A DNA stretch of 39,057 bases from Discostella pseudostelligera. Its lineage: Eukaryota; Bacillariophyta; Thalassiosirophyceae; Thalassiosirales; Thalassiosiraceae. The notes beneath the pieces were generated by a model. The model had not been told where the DNA came from. It made no database searches and saw only the letters and a list, made by a program, of their open reading frames with translations. A program made the translations under genes and the position numbers. Shown here in pieces: positions 30,992-39,057 of the stretch; position 1 is the stretch's first letter; every line of letters starts with the position of its first letter. Location: contig JALLBK010000270.1 of assembly GCA_036940085.1 (NCBI GenBank), forward strand, positions 1-39,057, given 5' to 3'.

Positions 30992-32685
30992 TCATTCATC
31001 AAAGTCTCCAATCCACCGTCCGACAACCAAATTGTTGACAAAATCCACATCCCTTTGTCTGATGTTGTTGCCGTCGCCGCCTCCGCCGTCGGTTCTTTCT
31101 TTGTTCCCAGCTCTTTCTTCTCCACCATCGTAGCCATCGTTGCCAGCAACATCTTCCGAAACAATACCATTGTATCCATCCGAGTGCAGTGTGTATCTCC
31201 TCTTCTTGCTCTTCATCCTCCTCATCGATCAATCGGACTCTCCTCCTTCCATTTGTTGCTGTCTTCTCCGCGTTTACCCATTCCAAAGATGACGATGATG
31301 CGAACAACAACTTCCGTCGCTCTTCCTCTTCATTCTCCTCTTCGTCATCTTCCTCCTCTTCTTGCAACTCCATCTCCATCACCTTCTCATAATACACCCT
31401 CCATTTCTCCTTCTCATCCCGTCGTACTCTTTCCATAATACGTTGACAACAGCACATTCCCAATAATACATACATAACTCCCGTAGCTGCCATAATGTAC
31501 GCCGAGACAACAATGAAAAATCCATCAAAGAACCGAGAGTAGGAATTGACATGACGTTCATTGTCAAAGGCTCGTACGACGAGAGATTGTTCAAGGGTGA
31601 TTGTGGAGAGGAAGATGTAGAATATACCACGGGGGATCCAGTTGGTAATGTATAGAGGTGGTGGTGGTGGTGGAGGAGGAGGTGATGATGATGATGATTG
31701 AGATGGTAGTAGCAAAGGGGTGATTGCAGATGAGGATGACGCAATTGACGAGGTTGATGATCGAGGATGGTTGGTAGTTGCGGTAGGTATTGTAGTGGCT
31801 GTTGGTTGTTGATATGATCGAGGAGCATGTTGCAAACATGGGAATACATCTGGAAATTCCACCAGGATGAGCAGGATGGAGAAGAGTGATATGAAGAGTC
31901 TGGCCACGTTGCATNAATACATCTGGAAATTCCACCAGGATGAGCAGGATGGAGAAGAGTGATATGAAGAGTCTGGCCACGTTGCATTGGTAGGCGGTTG
32001 TGAGAGAAAATGAGTGAGAAAGTCGATGCCATAAAATAACTCAAGCAAAGCATTGCATTGAATTGTAATTCACTCACCGTAATGCCACACTCAGCGCATC
32101 CAATTGATTTGCGTTATTCTTCATCTTACTATTTCCTCCCATCCCATTACCAATTCCAGCACCAGATCCCAATGCCATGAAAATCGGCATAAGCTGCGTA
32201 TTCAAACATCGGACATTGGCACTTATGGCAATACATCGAATAAAGTCAAAGAAGATGAGACCCATGGTGCGATGTGGTTGTTCGATGATTTCAATGGAAT
32301 CATCATCATCATCATCATGTTCGTTGCCATTGATGCAAGAGGCAGAAGAGATTTCACTTTGGACATTGTCATTATTATTGTTGTCAACCGATGATGGTGA
32401 GTAGACTATTGGGAGTAGTGTTTGCTCTTCATAGATGATGGGTGATACTGCTCGTTGATTTGTATTGTTTTCCAAGTCATTGTTTTCATTTTCATTGTGT
32501 CGAATAGAGCCGTAATTGTGACTTTGGATCATGATATCTTCGTCGCCTTCGCCATTTGTTGTTATTATGCCATTCTCGTGATTGTTGCAGAGATTATTAT
32601 TACGATGATGATATTGACCTCTGACGTCTCTGTCTTTGCCAGATGATGGGGGAGATTGCCACCAGATATCGGGGAAGAGCGACAT
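30992..32685 (-). CDS. Multi-pass membrane protein, COPI-associated-like (split by assembly artefact)
   Basis: Preferred model after removing the 73-base artefact: exons 32078-32685, about 31278-31899, and 30992-31210, giving 482 aa. The first acceptor is GGCCAG|A, joining ALSVALR|LFISLFSILLI. The N-terminal half is Asn/Asp-rich and polar. Then come RTMGLIFFDFIRCIAIS, LFISLFSILLILVEFPDV, a Pro/Ser/Thr-rich loop, NWIPRGIFYIFLSTITLEQS and IVVSAYIMAATGVMYVLLGM, about four membrane segments, then an acidic tail. The R.lf....ilivlvE and nWi.RG.fYifl patterns recall the COPI-associated/TVP15 type of Golgi membrane protein; tentative. The last intron (31211-31277, GTAAAC...GAAG) is inferred because the uninterrupted frame turns Trp/Arg/Cys-rich; the alternative stop is at 30999. 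Confidence 0.55.
31843..31987. repeat. Identical 72-bp duplication around a single N (31915)
   Basis: Bases 31843-31914 and 31916-31987 are identical (both start AATACATCTGGAAATT and end GGCCACGTTGCAT) and are separated only by N. The copies duplicate the coding segment of the membrane protein and break its frame. This is the signature of two overlapping contigs scaffolded without merging. Confidence 0.95.
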
Positions 32686-33091
32686 TGGTCGTATTCGTCG
32701 TGCTGCTGTCCGCTTGGCGAAAAACTCCCCTTCCTGATGCTGATGCGTAGCTGACCTTGTTGTTGCTGACGTTGCTACTGTACTGCACTCTCTCACTTGC
32801 CAATTATTGTCATCGCCATACTCCTAGATATCGTACCTCCCTCGATGGACCATGCATGGCTATTGGCTTTGGCTATGGATGGATGCTGCTCCATCTCCAT
32901 CATTGTCATTATTTGTCATTGTCATGGTGATTGTGTCGTCGTCGTCGTTGCTCGCTCTTTGCCTTTCGGTGTGTCAGCTCCACGTGGCGGGGAGAAAGGG
33001 CGGCTGTTTCCCGCCATATCGCCTCATGATCTTCGTTCCCGCCACCACACTCTTCTTGCTGCCATTTCATATTTCATCATTACCGCCGCCG
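32686..33091. promoter_or_regulatory. Divergent promoter region, membrane protein / proteasome-like protein
   Basis: 406 bases. CCACGTGGCGGGGAG at 32980-32994 fuses the CACGTG and GGCGGG words, and TTTCCCGCCATATC (33007-33020) and GTTCCCGCCACC (33035-33046) follow. Open frames here (e.g. from 32852) run into the + gene but are probably leader. Confidence 0.5.
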
Positions 33092-35024
33092 ATGAGGAGC
33101 CAGCAGCTGGGGAGAATGATGGTCATCGCTAGCAGGAGGAAGGGCAGCGGGAGGATGCTAGCTACATCGGCATTGGCGGTAGGTCTGCTAATTATTTTAT
33201 TCGACACTGAGGTGGCAGCCATACCGGCGGAAGTGACAGCCAGCAGATCTACGACGACGACGACGACGACGACGAGAGTCGTCGGCAGCGACATCGGCAC
33301 AATCTTCGCTCTCAGCAAATACGGCGATGATAACGATTCAGTATCATCCAAATTAGTCATTGATGATGCAACCGAAGTTGACAAAGATATTAGCAACGGA
33401 ATCGATGACACCGAAGAAGACAGTAACGATCATCGCCAGGACAGTAATCATCAACAACAACATCATCTTCAAGATCGACACGTGGCATCATCACCCTTGT
33501 CAGTAGCAGCCATTTGCCGTGATGGAATCGCATTACTTTCATTGCATTATGATGTGGAGACTATTCTATCCACATCATCATCATCATTATCAGTATCAGT
33601 ATTGGATTCTAAAAATATTGATGATGGTTGTCTAATGCAACAATCGGATATGGTGGGCGNTATCAGTATCAGTATTGGATTCTAAAAATATTGATGATGG
33701 TTGTCTAATGCAACAATCGGATATGGTGGGCGATGGTTACGATGATGGAGATGAAGTAGTCGAAACCGTTATTGAAGTCGAAGGGGATCCGCCTGATGAT
33801 GATGCTACTTCTACCACATTCATCAATACAGAAAAATGCTTCAAGATCAACGAGGAAGGACGTTCAGATGAAAGCAAACTACATGCAATATTCTGTGATC
33901 TGCCACTCTCCTTTCGTGGTCCATTGCGCATCGAGCCTATTTACGAAAATAATAGTCATCAACATCATCATCTTACACAACACCATCCTTCTTCACCGTA
34001 TGATTATTCATCAATAGCACCACCACCAATGTCACTCCTTACGGCAGGATGGAGAGCAGATAGTATCACACTTGCCAAAGCTGGTAGAGAGTTGATGGCG
34101 CAAGAGGTACGGGTATACTGTCTACCCAGCCTTTCCTCTAGCACTGCCGTTTCCTCCTCCATTACATCGAAGATTTCCTCAGATCAGAATGCAATCATGA
34201 TTAAGGGCGCAAATAATAGAAACAGCGCATTGGAAAATGTTATTGGAATGACCAGACTGGAACAAGACCAGCAAAGTGTCCAACAACGACGAGGACCAAC
34301 AACATCATCCACCTATCATGGACGACGCATCGCCGAGGGACTATCCTACTATCTCACCAAATGTGCCGCTACTGCCAGTGGAGGAATTGGTGGTGGTTCT
34401 GGCAATGGTATTGCATCCCGTCCTTTGTCCTGTGTGGGATTGCTTGCCTGTGGTGGCGACAATGGACGAGGGAGTGGTAGTGGAGGTAGTCTGCACATCA
34501 TTGACTCCACTGGATCGCATCGTGTTCGTGCTCATGCCATTGGGGATGCAATACGAGCCTCGAGATTGCACCGACGGATGATGCATGTTGATTTTAGTAA
34601 AATGGATTGTCAGGATGGGCTGCGGGTATTGTTGCGTTTGATTGCTGAATTGGAGGAGGAGGATGGGAAGGGGAAGAAGGAAACCCGTGTGGAGAAGGAG
34701 GAGATATTATTGGAAGGGAAGGACCGGGACAGTAATCCAACGATTTTGAACAATGCTGTGCAAGCGAGTTCGTCACATGAAGATACAGCGGCGACAAAAG
34801 GCTCTGCATTTGTCGCGCGCATAGACTCTACTACTTTACTGCAGCAACAGCAGCATCTCCAGCAATCTTCACCTCCTCGAGGAATCCGCATTCCATCGAA
34901 GTATACCGCCGCTGTGGAATTGGCAGTGTTGCCAAACGGGAAGGGGCGGATGAGACGTGTTCGCCTTTCATCATTGTTTGCTTCCCCTCTCGCTGTAGGA
35001 TCCGTTGAAGGGAGGATTGCTTGA
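33092..35024 (+). CDS. Divergent proteasome-fold protein with N-terminal hydrophobic segment (split by assembly artefact)
   Basis: Removing the 73-base artefact at 33660 joins two frames into one of 619 aa from the ATG at 33092. Residues 1-45 have a basic start and a hydrophobic core (LATSALAVGLLIILF) ending EVAAIPAEV, a signal peptide or anchor. Then follow a Thr run, an acidic region, and blocks that resemble proteasome subunits in order: SVAAICRDGIALLSLHYDVE (137-156; compare the kDGvvLa strand), AGWRADSITLAKAGRELMAQ (294 on; compare sGl.aDar.l...ar.ea), GRRIAEGLSYYLTKCA, SRPLSCVGLLACGGD, then LHIIDSTGSHRVRAHAIGDA (443 on; compare L...DpsG....y.a.aiG) and DGLRVLLRLIAELEEE. Long low-complexity inserts interrupt it. 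Whether it is catalytic is unclear; no N-terminal Thr is evident. Assignment is by pattern recognition. Confidence 0.55.
33588..33732. repeat. Identical 72-bp duplication around a single N (33660)
   Basis: Bases 33588-33659 and 33661-33732 are identical (both start TATCAGTATCAGTATT and end GGATATGGTGGGCG), separated by N. Collapsing the 73 extra bases restores one reading frame, so this too is an assembly artefact. Confidence 0.95.
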
Positions 35025-35514
35025 GACTTTGTCATCAAGAGTACTGAGATATGAGTACGAGATCTGTGGAAGTGGAAGTGGTGGTTATCGCTTATTACCA
35101 CTTGGTAGTATACTTTCTCCTCCACACTCTTGCAGCAGGGGAAGATGAAGCAAGAGGAGACCCCGGCATAGCAAAAACATGAGAGTGCTGGAAGTTGACA
35201 CCGCAATGATAGTTCGGAACAACATAGGTGATGTAGCTGGGACAGCTCCGACGAGAGACATGACATTATCGTACATTCTCACCAATTGCGTAGACTCAGA
35301 GAGCTGTTGGATTGGTGACATTGGGTTCACGTCCCGTGTAGGATCGATTGCATCGTCAATGACAATTTGAGAAGTAACGGGAGTAGAAGTATAGCGTCTC
35401 ATCAACTCTATCGGATCGCAAAGCGGTGGGTCGATTTAAGTTAATCTTTACGTGGAGACCCTCCACTCTTTGAACTGCATAAATTTACATTTCTCCAACA
35501 CGTATCAGTTATCA
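35025..35514. other. Spacer holding one doubtful small ORF
   Basis: About 490 bases between convergent genes. Apart from the minus-strand frame at 35085-35402 nothing is recognised. Confidence 0.4.
35085..35402 (-). CDS. Possible small single-pass membrane protein, 105 aa (doubtful)
   Basis: The ATG at 35400-35402 opens a frame reading RRYTSTPVTSQIVIDDAIDP, then SESTQLVRMYDNVMSLVGAV, one hydrophobic segment near 70-90 (TLMFLLCRGLLLLHLPLL) and a short tail. The polar part has natural-looking composition, which is why I list it. No family recognised. It could be a small real protein or chance. Confidence 0.3.
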   Translation of the reverse strand: MRRYTSTPVTSQIVIDDAIDPTRDVNPMSPIQQLSESTQLVRMYDNVMSLVGAVPATSPMLFRTIIAVSTSSTLMFLLCRGLLLLHLPLLQECGGESILPSGNKR

Positions 35515-37668
35515 TCACACCTCACCGTCCACAAACGGACCCAATTGTGCCATCGCCGACGCCAATGCCTTCTCTGCTACCTCAGTATTGCTTACCCCTT
35601 CCACCACCGGCATCTCGGCGAGTGCCTTCTTTCTCTTTGCTTCCTCCTCCTCTTGCGCAATTTCAGCATCTGACTTCTTCTTCGGAGGGATATTGATACC
35701 TAACTGTTTCACCTTAGCACGGATCGATTCCTTCCTGCCCTCCGCCTCCCTCAGGAATACGAATTGGCTTTCCACCAACAACTTGAAATTTTGCCCCGCA
35801 CTGGCAAGTTTCGTCGCCGCATACTCCTCCTCTTCTTGTACAAGCGAAACCAACGACGATTGTAACGATTTAATCCGATTGTTCAACTCCAATATCGTTT
35901 CGGCATCCGATCGTACAGTCTCCTCCAACTCTTTAATTCTCGATTTTCGTGATCCATTACTCGACTTCAATACTACGATTTCCTCCTCAATCTTACGAAT
36001 CTTCTCCTGATATCGTTTCTCCGCCTTTTGTTTGTCTTGTACCACCTGTTCTGTCTGTATTACCTTCACCGCCAAATTCGAAGTGGCCAGCCGTTCCTGT
36101 TCCGATGTACGTTCCAAATTCTCAATCACATTCTTCTTCTCGGAGATGATACGATCATACTCCCACTTTTGTTTATCATTCATCAGTTTAAATTCCTGTT
36201 GCATTGATGCAATCTTCTCTGCCCACATCTTCGTCTCGCGAGTGTGAACAGCAATAGCTCGATTCAATGCTGCCACGACGGCATCATGATCCATCATCTT
36301 TCCAATACCGTTCAATATATCCAATGGAGTGCATCCGGAATTGTCTCGTGCTAGTGCTCCCGCCGGATAGGAGGCCAAGATGCAATTGACCACCTCGGCA
36401 CAGGCTCCACATCGTACAGCCGCGTGGAGGGGTAGTTCCGCAAAGTTATTTTCCTCCATGGCCGATTCAGGATAGGCCGCGAGGAGGGCGTAGATGACTA
36501 CCGGGGGTGGTTGGCGTCGACATGCCTACGCAATATCAAATATAATAATTCGGGTAATAATATTTGTGAGTAAACATATATATATGACAACATGATAAAT
36601 CACAAAATGGATCTTGCAAGGTATAGTTTACGAACCTCATGCAATGGCAATCTCCTCCACACACTCCATGAAAACACTGTATTTTCCGTCCCCGAACTAA
36701 CCACCCAAACTCTTGCCTCGGATGGATCGTATTCAATTCTGTAAAGAGTTGTGAACAATGACAAAGATGAGTACAAAGGAGGGATGTGAAGCCCACCAAC
36801 CACTCCTCTCCAGACGACGAGAGGAGCGAGAGCGTAGGGTAGCAGTACATGACGTCTATGAGGTATCAAACTAAGCGTACCGAGAGCAAACATCCTCCCA
36901 ATTGGCATCCTCTACCAACATGAATAATTCCGTCGCACCCTCTTCATATTTAACCTCCTTGGCCGTATCGACCGAGGCCAAGAATGCCTTTGCGGAGGAT
37001 GTAGGGCTTAGTACATTACTGGTGTTGTTGTTGGTGGTGGCATTGGTGTTGGTGGGAGGATTGTGATTGTGGTTGCGAATGCGGCTTGTGGCCACAGAAG
37101 CATCATCCCCCCCTCCTCCACCACCACCACCTCCGCCTGCATTGGTGATAGTGCTGCTGGCAGCATCGATGGAAGAATAATTGTAATAGTTTCTGCTGGG
37201 TGGTGTCGAATGCCCACCACCTCCACCCCCACTCTTACCATCGCGGCCACTGGGCGACGCTGGCAACGATGGCGAAGGCGGTGGTCGAGAGGACGATGGT
37301 GACGCCGGGTTGGGTGGTCGACGTATCTCCTCGGGATCGAAGAAGGAGAAGACTTTGGATCTTCCCGAGCCTAAATTAGCAGTAGGGTTTGAGTTGTCGC
37401 CCCCCTCGATCATTATTCCTCCTCCCCCCTCGCTTCTGTTGTTATTAGTGTTGGCGTGAGGACTGCCCGGTCGCGACGATGAATATGATTCATTGGGCGA
37501 AGTCGGTGCCGAGGACGGCGTTCCATTATTCCCCGCTCGTCGTTTCTCTCGAAGGGAGTTGGCTGCCTTGGCGCTGAGCTTGGTGGTGGTGCTGCTGCTA
37601 CTGGAGTTGTTCATAGTATAAGTCGTGGCATCGTCCTCCGCCGCCGTCCGACCAACCCAGCCCAGCAT
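35515..37668 (-). CDS. Ankyrin-repeat and coiled-coil protein
   Basis: Exons 36881-37668, 36636-36738 and 35515-36525; introns of 142 and 110 bp; 633 aa. Residues 1-240 are low complexity (Gly, Asn, Ser, Pro) with the segment SGRSKVFSFFDPEEIRRPP. Residues 245-385 hold ankyrin-type units: ELFMLVEDANWEDVCSRIEY, RRLPLHEACRRQPPPVVIYA, LLAAYPESA, ELPLHAAVRCGACAEVVNCI, LASYPAGALARDNSGCTPLD. From about 390 to 560 is a long charged coiled coil, ending in a polar tail with GINIPPKKKSDAE. Proteins with N-terminal LPLH.AC....P..V...LL..YP repeats are common in diatoms and are probable scaffolds. The second donor is GAG|GTTCGT, slightly unusual, but both flanking frames join cleanly. No membrane segment. 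Confidence 0.85.
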
Positions 37669-38284
37669 TGTTGTGTATTCACTCTCTATCTCTCTCTACC
37701 GTCGCAAGAAGTTGCTGGGGTGTTGATGTTGATGAGGATGTGTCTCCAATTATTAGTGTGTAGCGTCACGGCGTCAGAAGTCGTTATCGATATCTCTCTC
37801 CGCTCCTACACTGTCAACCTCTCATCAGCTCTGGTCATGAATGATATTCAACGCTTCGCCATAAACCAAAGCCATATAGCGCCCGAGCTATCGCTATCGA
37901 TGACCAATTATTATTCGATCGAGCCTTTCGCTAGCGCACTATCGCTATCGCATTGCATTGGCATTTATTGATCATCCATCATCCCAGCCTATCTTCTTTC
38001 TGGCATGGGGCAGAAGGGAAGTCCAATGGCTGCGAAAGATACGCATTGGATCTTTCTCTCGACGATTCACATGTAGCTTCGCCGAATTTGGATCTTTGGC
38101 GAGAACGTCTACGTAGCAAGATGTACGTCGGAGTCCAGACGTCAGCAGTCGCGCTCCTTCTTTATGTCCAAACCTCGCCGCCGCGCGCCCGCCGCCGGTG
38201 CGCCGTACGAACATCACATTCCCATGCATCACAATCATGAAAGTAGACAACACACCATCGGCGTAGTATTCACCAGCGAGAATC
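37669..38284. promoter_or_regulatory. Divergent spacer, ankyrin gene / Kazal gene
   Basis: About 615 bases between divergent starts. Contains a CTATCGCTATCG word twice (near 37888 and 37939) and ACGTCGGAGTCCAGACGTCAG near 38124-38144. Frames here are not convincing genes. Confidence 0.45.
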
Positions 38285-38785
38285 ATGAAGATCCTATCGC
38301 TCAACTTTGTCTCGGCATCTACCATCGCTCTCATTGTCATCATGATGCTGGTCGGTACTTGTCCGTTTGCGGCAGCGGCAGCGGCAGCACCATATGGCGA
38401 CGAAGACGTCGGCGGTGGTGATGGTCGTGTTAGCAGTAGTAGTCGTCAGATCCATCTCCTCCTCCGAGGTGGTGGTGGTGATAGCAGTGGGACAATGCCG
38501 AAGCAAGAGCAACAACAACATCCGTTTACCATTACCCTACAAAACAGTGACGGCGAGACATCAGCAGCAACACCGTGCACACACTCTTGCGCCAATGGCA
38601 GCACATGTACTCCGGGAAGCGATCGTTGCAATCGTATCCTCATTTATGTATGTGGATGCAACGGAATCACTTACTCGAATACATGTGAGGCATTCAAGGT
38701 CGGAGTGAATGTCGCTCATTCGGGTGCATGTGTGGCAGAAGATGGGATGATGATAACGGGAAGAGAAACAGTGTCTTCGTTTTAA
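38285..38785 (+). CDS. Secreted protein with one Kazal-type domain
   Basis: 166 aa, intronless. Residues 1-35 form a signal peptide (hydrophobic core STIALIVIMMLVGTC, then a run of Ala). A polar linker with a Gly run follows. From C98 to about residue 149 is a Cys-rich domain: PCTHSCANGSTCTPGSDRC, then YVCGCNGITYSNTCEAFKVG and VNVAHSGAC. The segment VCGCNG.TY.N.CEA...G....HSG.C is the Kazal signature (vCG.Dg.tY.n.C......g......G.C). Kazal domains inhibit serine proteases such as subtilisins and trypsins; the reactive-site residue cannot be named with confidence because the loop before VCG is atypical. Probably secreted or cell-wall associated. Confidence 0.8.
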   Translation: MKILSLNFVSASTIALIVIMMLVGTCPFAAAAAAAPYGDEDVGGGDGRVSSSSRQIHLLLRGGGGDSSGTMPKQEQQQHPFTITLQNSDGETSAATPCTHSCANGSTCTPGSDRCNRILIYVCGCNGITYSNTCEAFKVGVNVAHSGACVAEDGMMITGRETVSSF

Positions 38786-38845
38786 GTGCTAGATGGAGTT
38801 ATCCAGAACAATTAGTGATGTAATGCGGTGTTCCGTCGGACGCTG

Positions 38846-39057
38846 TCATTCAACAGACATAAGACCGACGATATGCTTAGAGGATATGGGATTTCTTGGA
38901 TGACGCACATTGACATGCTCTCCGATCGAGAAACCGACCCGATACGGACTAATTGATGGTAATGTGTCAAAGAACAACCCACGTCCGACGATGGACGACC
39001 AAACATTCTCTGGATTTAGCAATGGCATTATTTTATGTAATTTCATCAAATTAAAAC
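38846..39057 (-). CDS. 3' end of an unidentified gene (partial, runs off window end)
   Basis: The frame is open from the window edge to the stop at 38846-38848. It reads PLLNPENVWSSIVGRGLFFD, TLPSISPYRVGFSIGEHVN and VRHPRNPISSKHIVGLMSVE, which looks like genuine protein. In-frame Met codons occur near 39040 and 39027, but the AT-rich sequence before them may be an intron, so the true exon start is unknown. No family recognised; no hydrophobic segment long enough for a membrane helix. Confidence 0.4.
   Translation of the reverse strand, partial: FNLMKLHKIMPLLNPENVWSSIVGRGLFFDTLPSISPYRVGFSIGEHVNVRHPRNPISSKHIVGLMSVE

Noticed and set aside
32852..33091. In-frame upstream extension of the proteasome-like gene
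   Set aside because: It translates the CACGTG/CCCGCC promoter sites into an odd Trp/Leu/Val-rich peptide; the ATG at 33092 gives a cleaner signal-like start.
35588..36010. Plus-strand Ser/Phe-rich frame opposite the ankyrin/coiled-coil gene
   Set aside because: A typical antisense shadow of a Glu/Lys-rich coiled coil.

Overview
The window is nuclear DNA of a photosynthetic stramenopile, almost certainly a diatom and probably a centric one. Three things point there: a fucoxanthin chlorophyll a/c light-harvesting protein with the ASAFAP plastid-entry motif, two proteins built from helicase-associated (HA) repeats of the kind abundant in diatoms, and a TMEM17-type ciliary transition-zone protein, which fits a lineage with flagellated sperm. 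Introns are few, mostly 67-232 bp (one of 469 bp), with GT-AG ends and often GTGAGT donors. All exon joins below were worked out by eye from frame, splice sites and protein continuity.

Layout. 1-4.6 kb: a partial Mpv17/PMP22 membrane protein (-), a small doubtful ORF, a repeat-rich spacer, a histidine-biosynthesis dehydratase made of two fused domains (-), and a short diatom-type protein (+). 4.7-8.8 kb: KRR1 ribosome-biogenesis factor (-) head-to-head with an EEP nuclease (+). 9-11.8 kb: cathepsin X/Z-like protease (-) head-to-head with the light-harvesting gene (+). 12.3-15.7 kb: a large PH-like protein (+) and MoaE (-). 15.6-19.7 kb: MoaE head-to-head with a Trm7/FTSJ1-type RNA methyltransferase (+), then TMEM17 (-) and a small HA protein (+). 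20.3-25.8 kb: second Mpv17-like gene (+), PFK-2/FBPase-2 (-) head-to-head with a UBE2K-type E2 (+). 26.4-30.8 kb: large HA protein (+) whose 3' end overlaps a class-3 lipase (-). 31-35 kb: a membrane protein (-) head-to-head with a divergent proteasome-fold protein carrying an N-terminal hydrophobic segment (+); each is interrupted by a one-N gap flanked by an identical 72-bp duplication, an assembly artefact. 35-39 kb: a small possible membrane protein, an ankyrin/coiled-coil protein (-), a secreted Kazal-type protein (+), and the end of an unidentified gene (-).

The genes are mainly unrelated housekeeping functions packed tightly, many in divergent pairs; I see no operon-like pathway. The strongest novelty is the fused HisB: each of its two domains has lost the HH pair of the opposite metal-binding HHxxE motif, so the two halves look complementary. 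Other notable points are a PFK-2/FBPase-2 whose phosphatase RHG motif reads RAG, the proteasome-fold protein with a signal-like N terminus, and a recurring promoter module (CACGTG plus GGCGGGA-type sites) found in several spacers.
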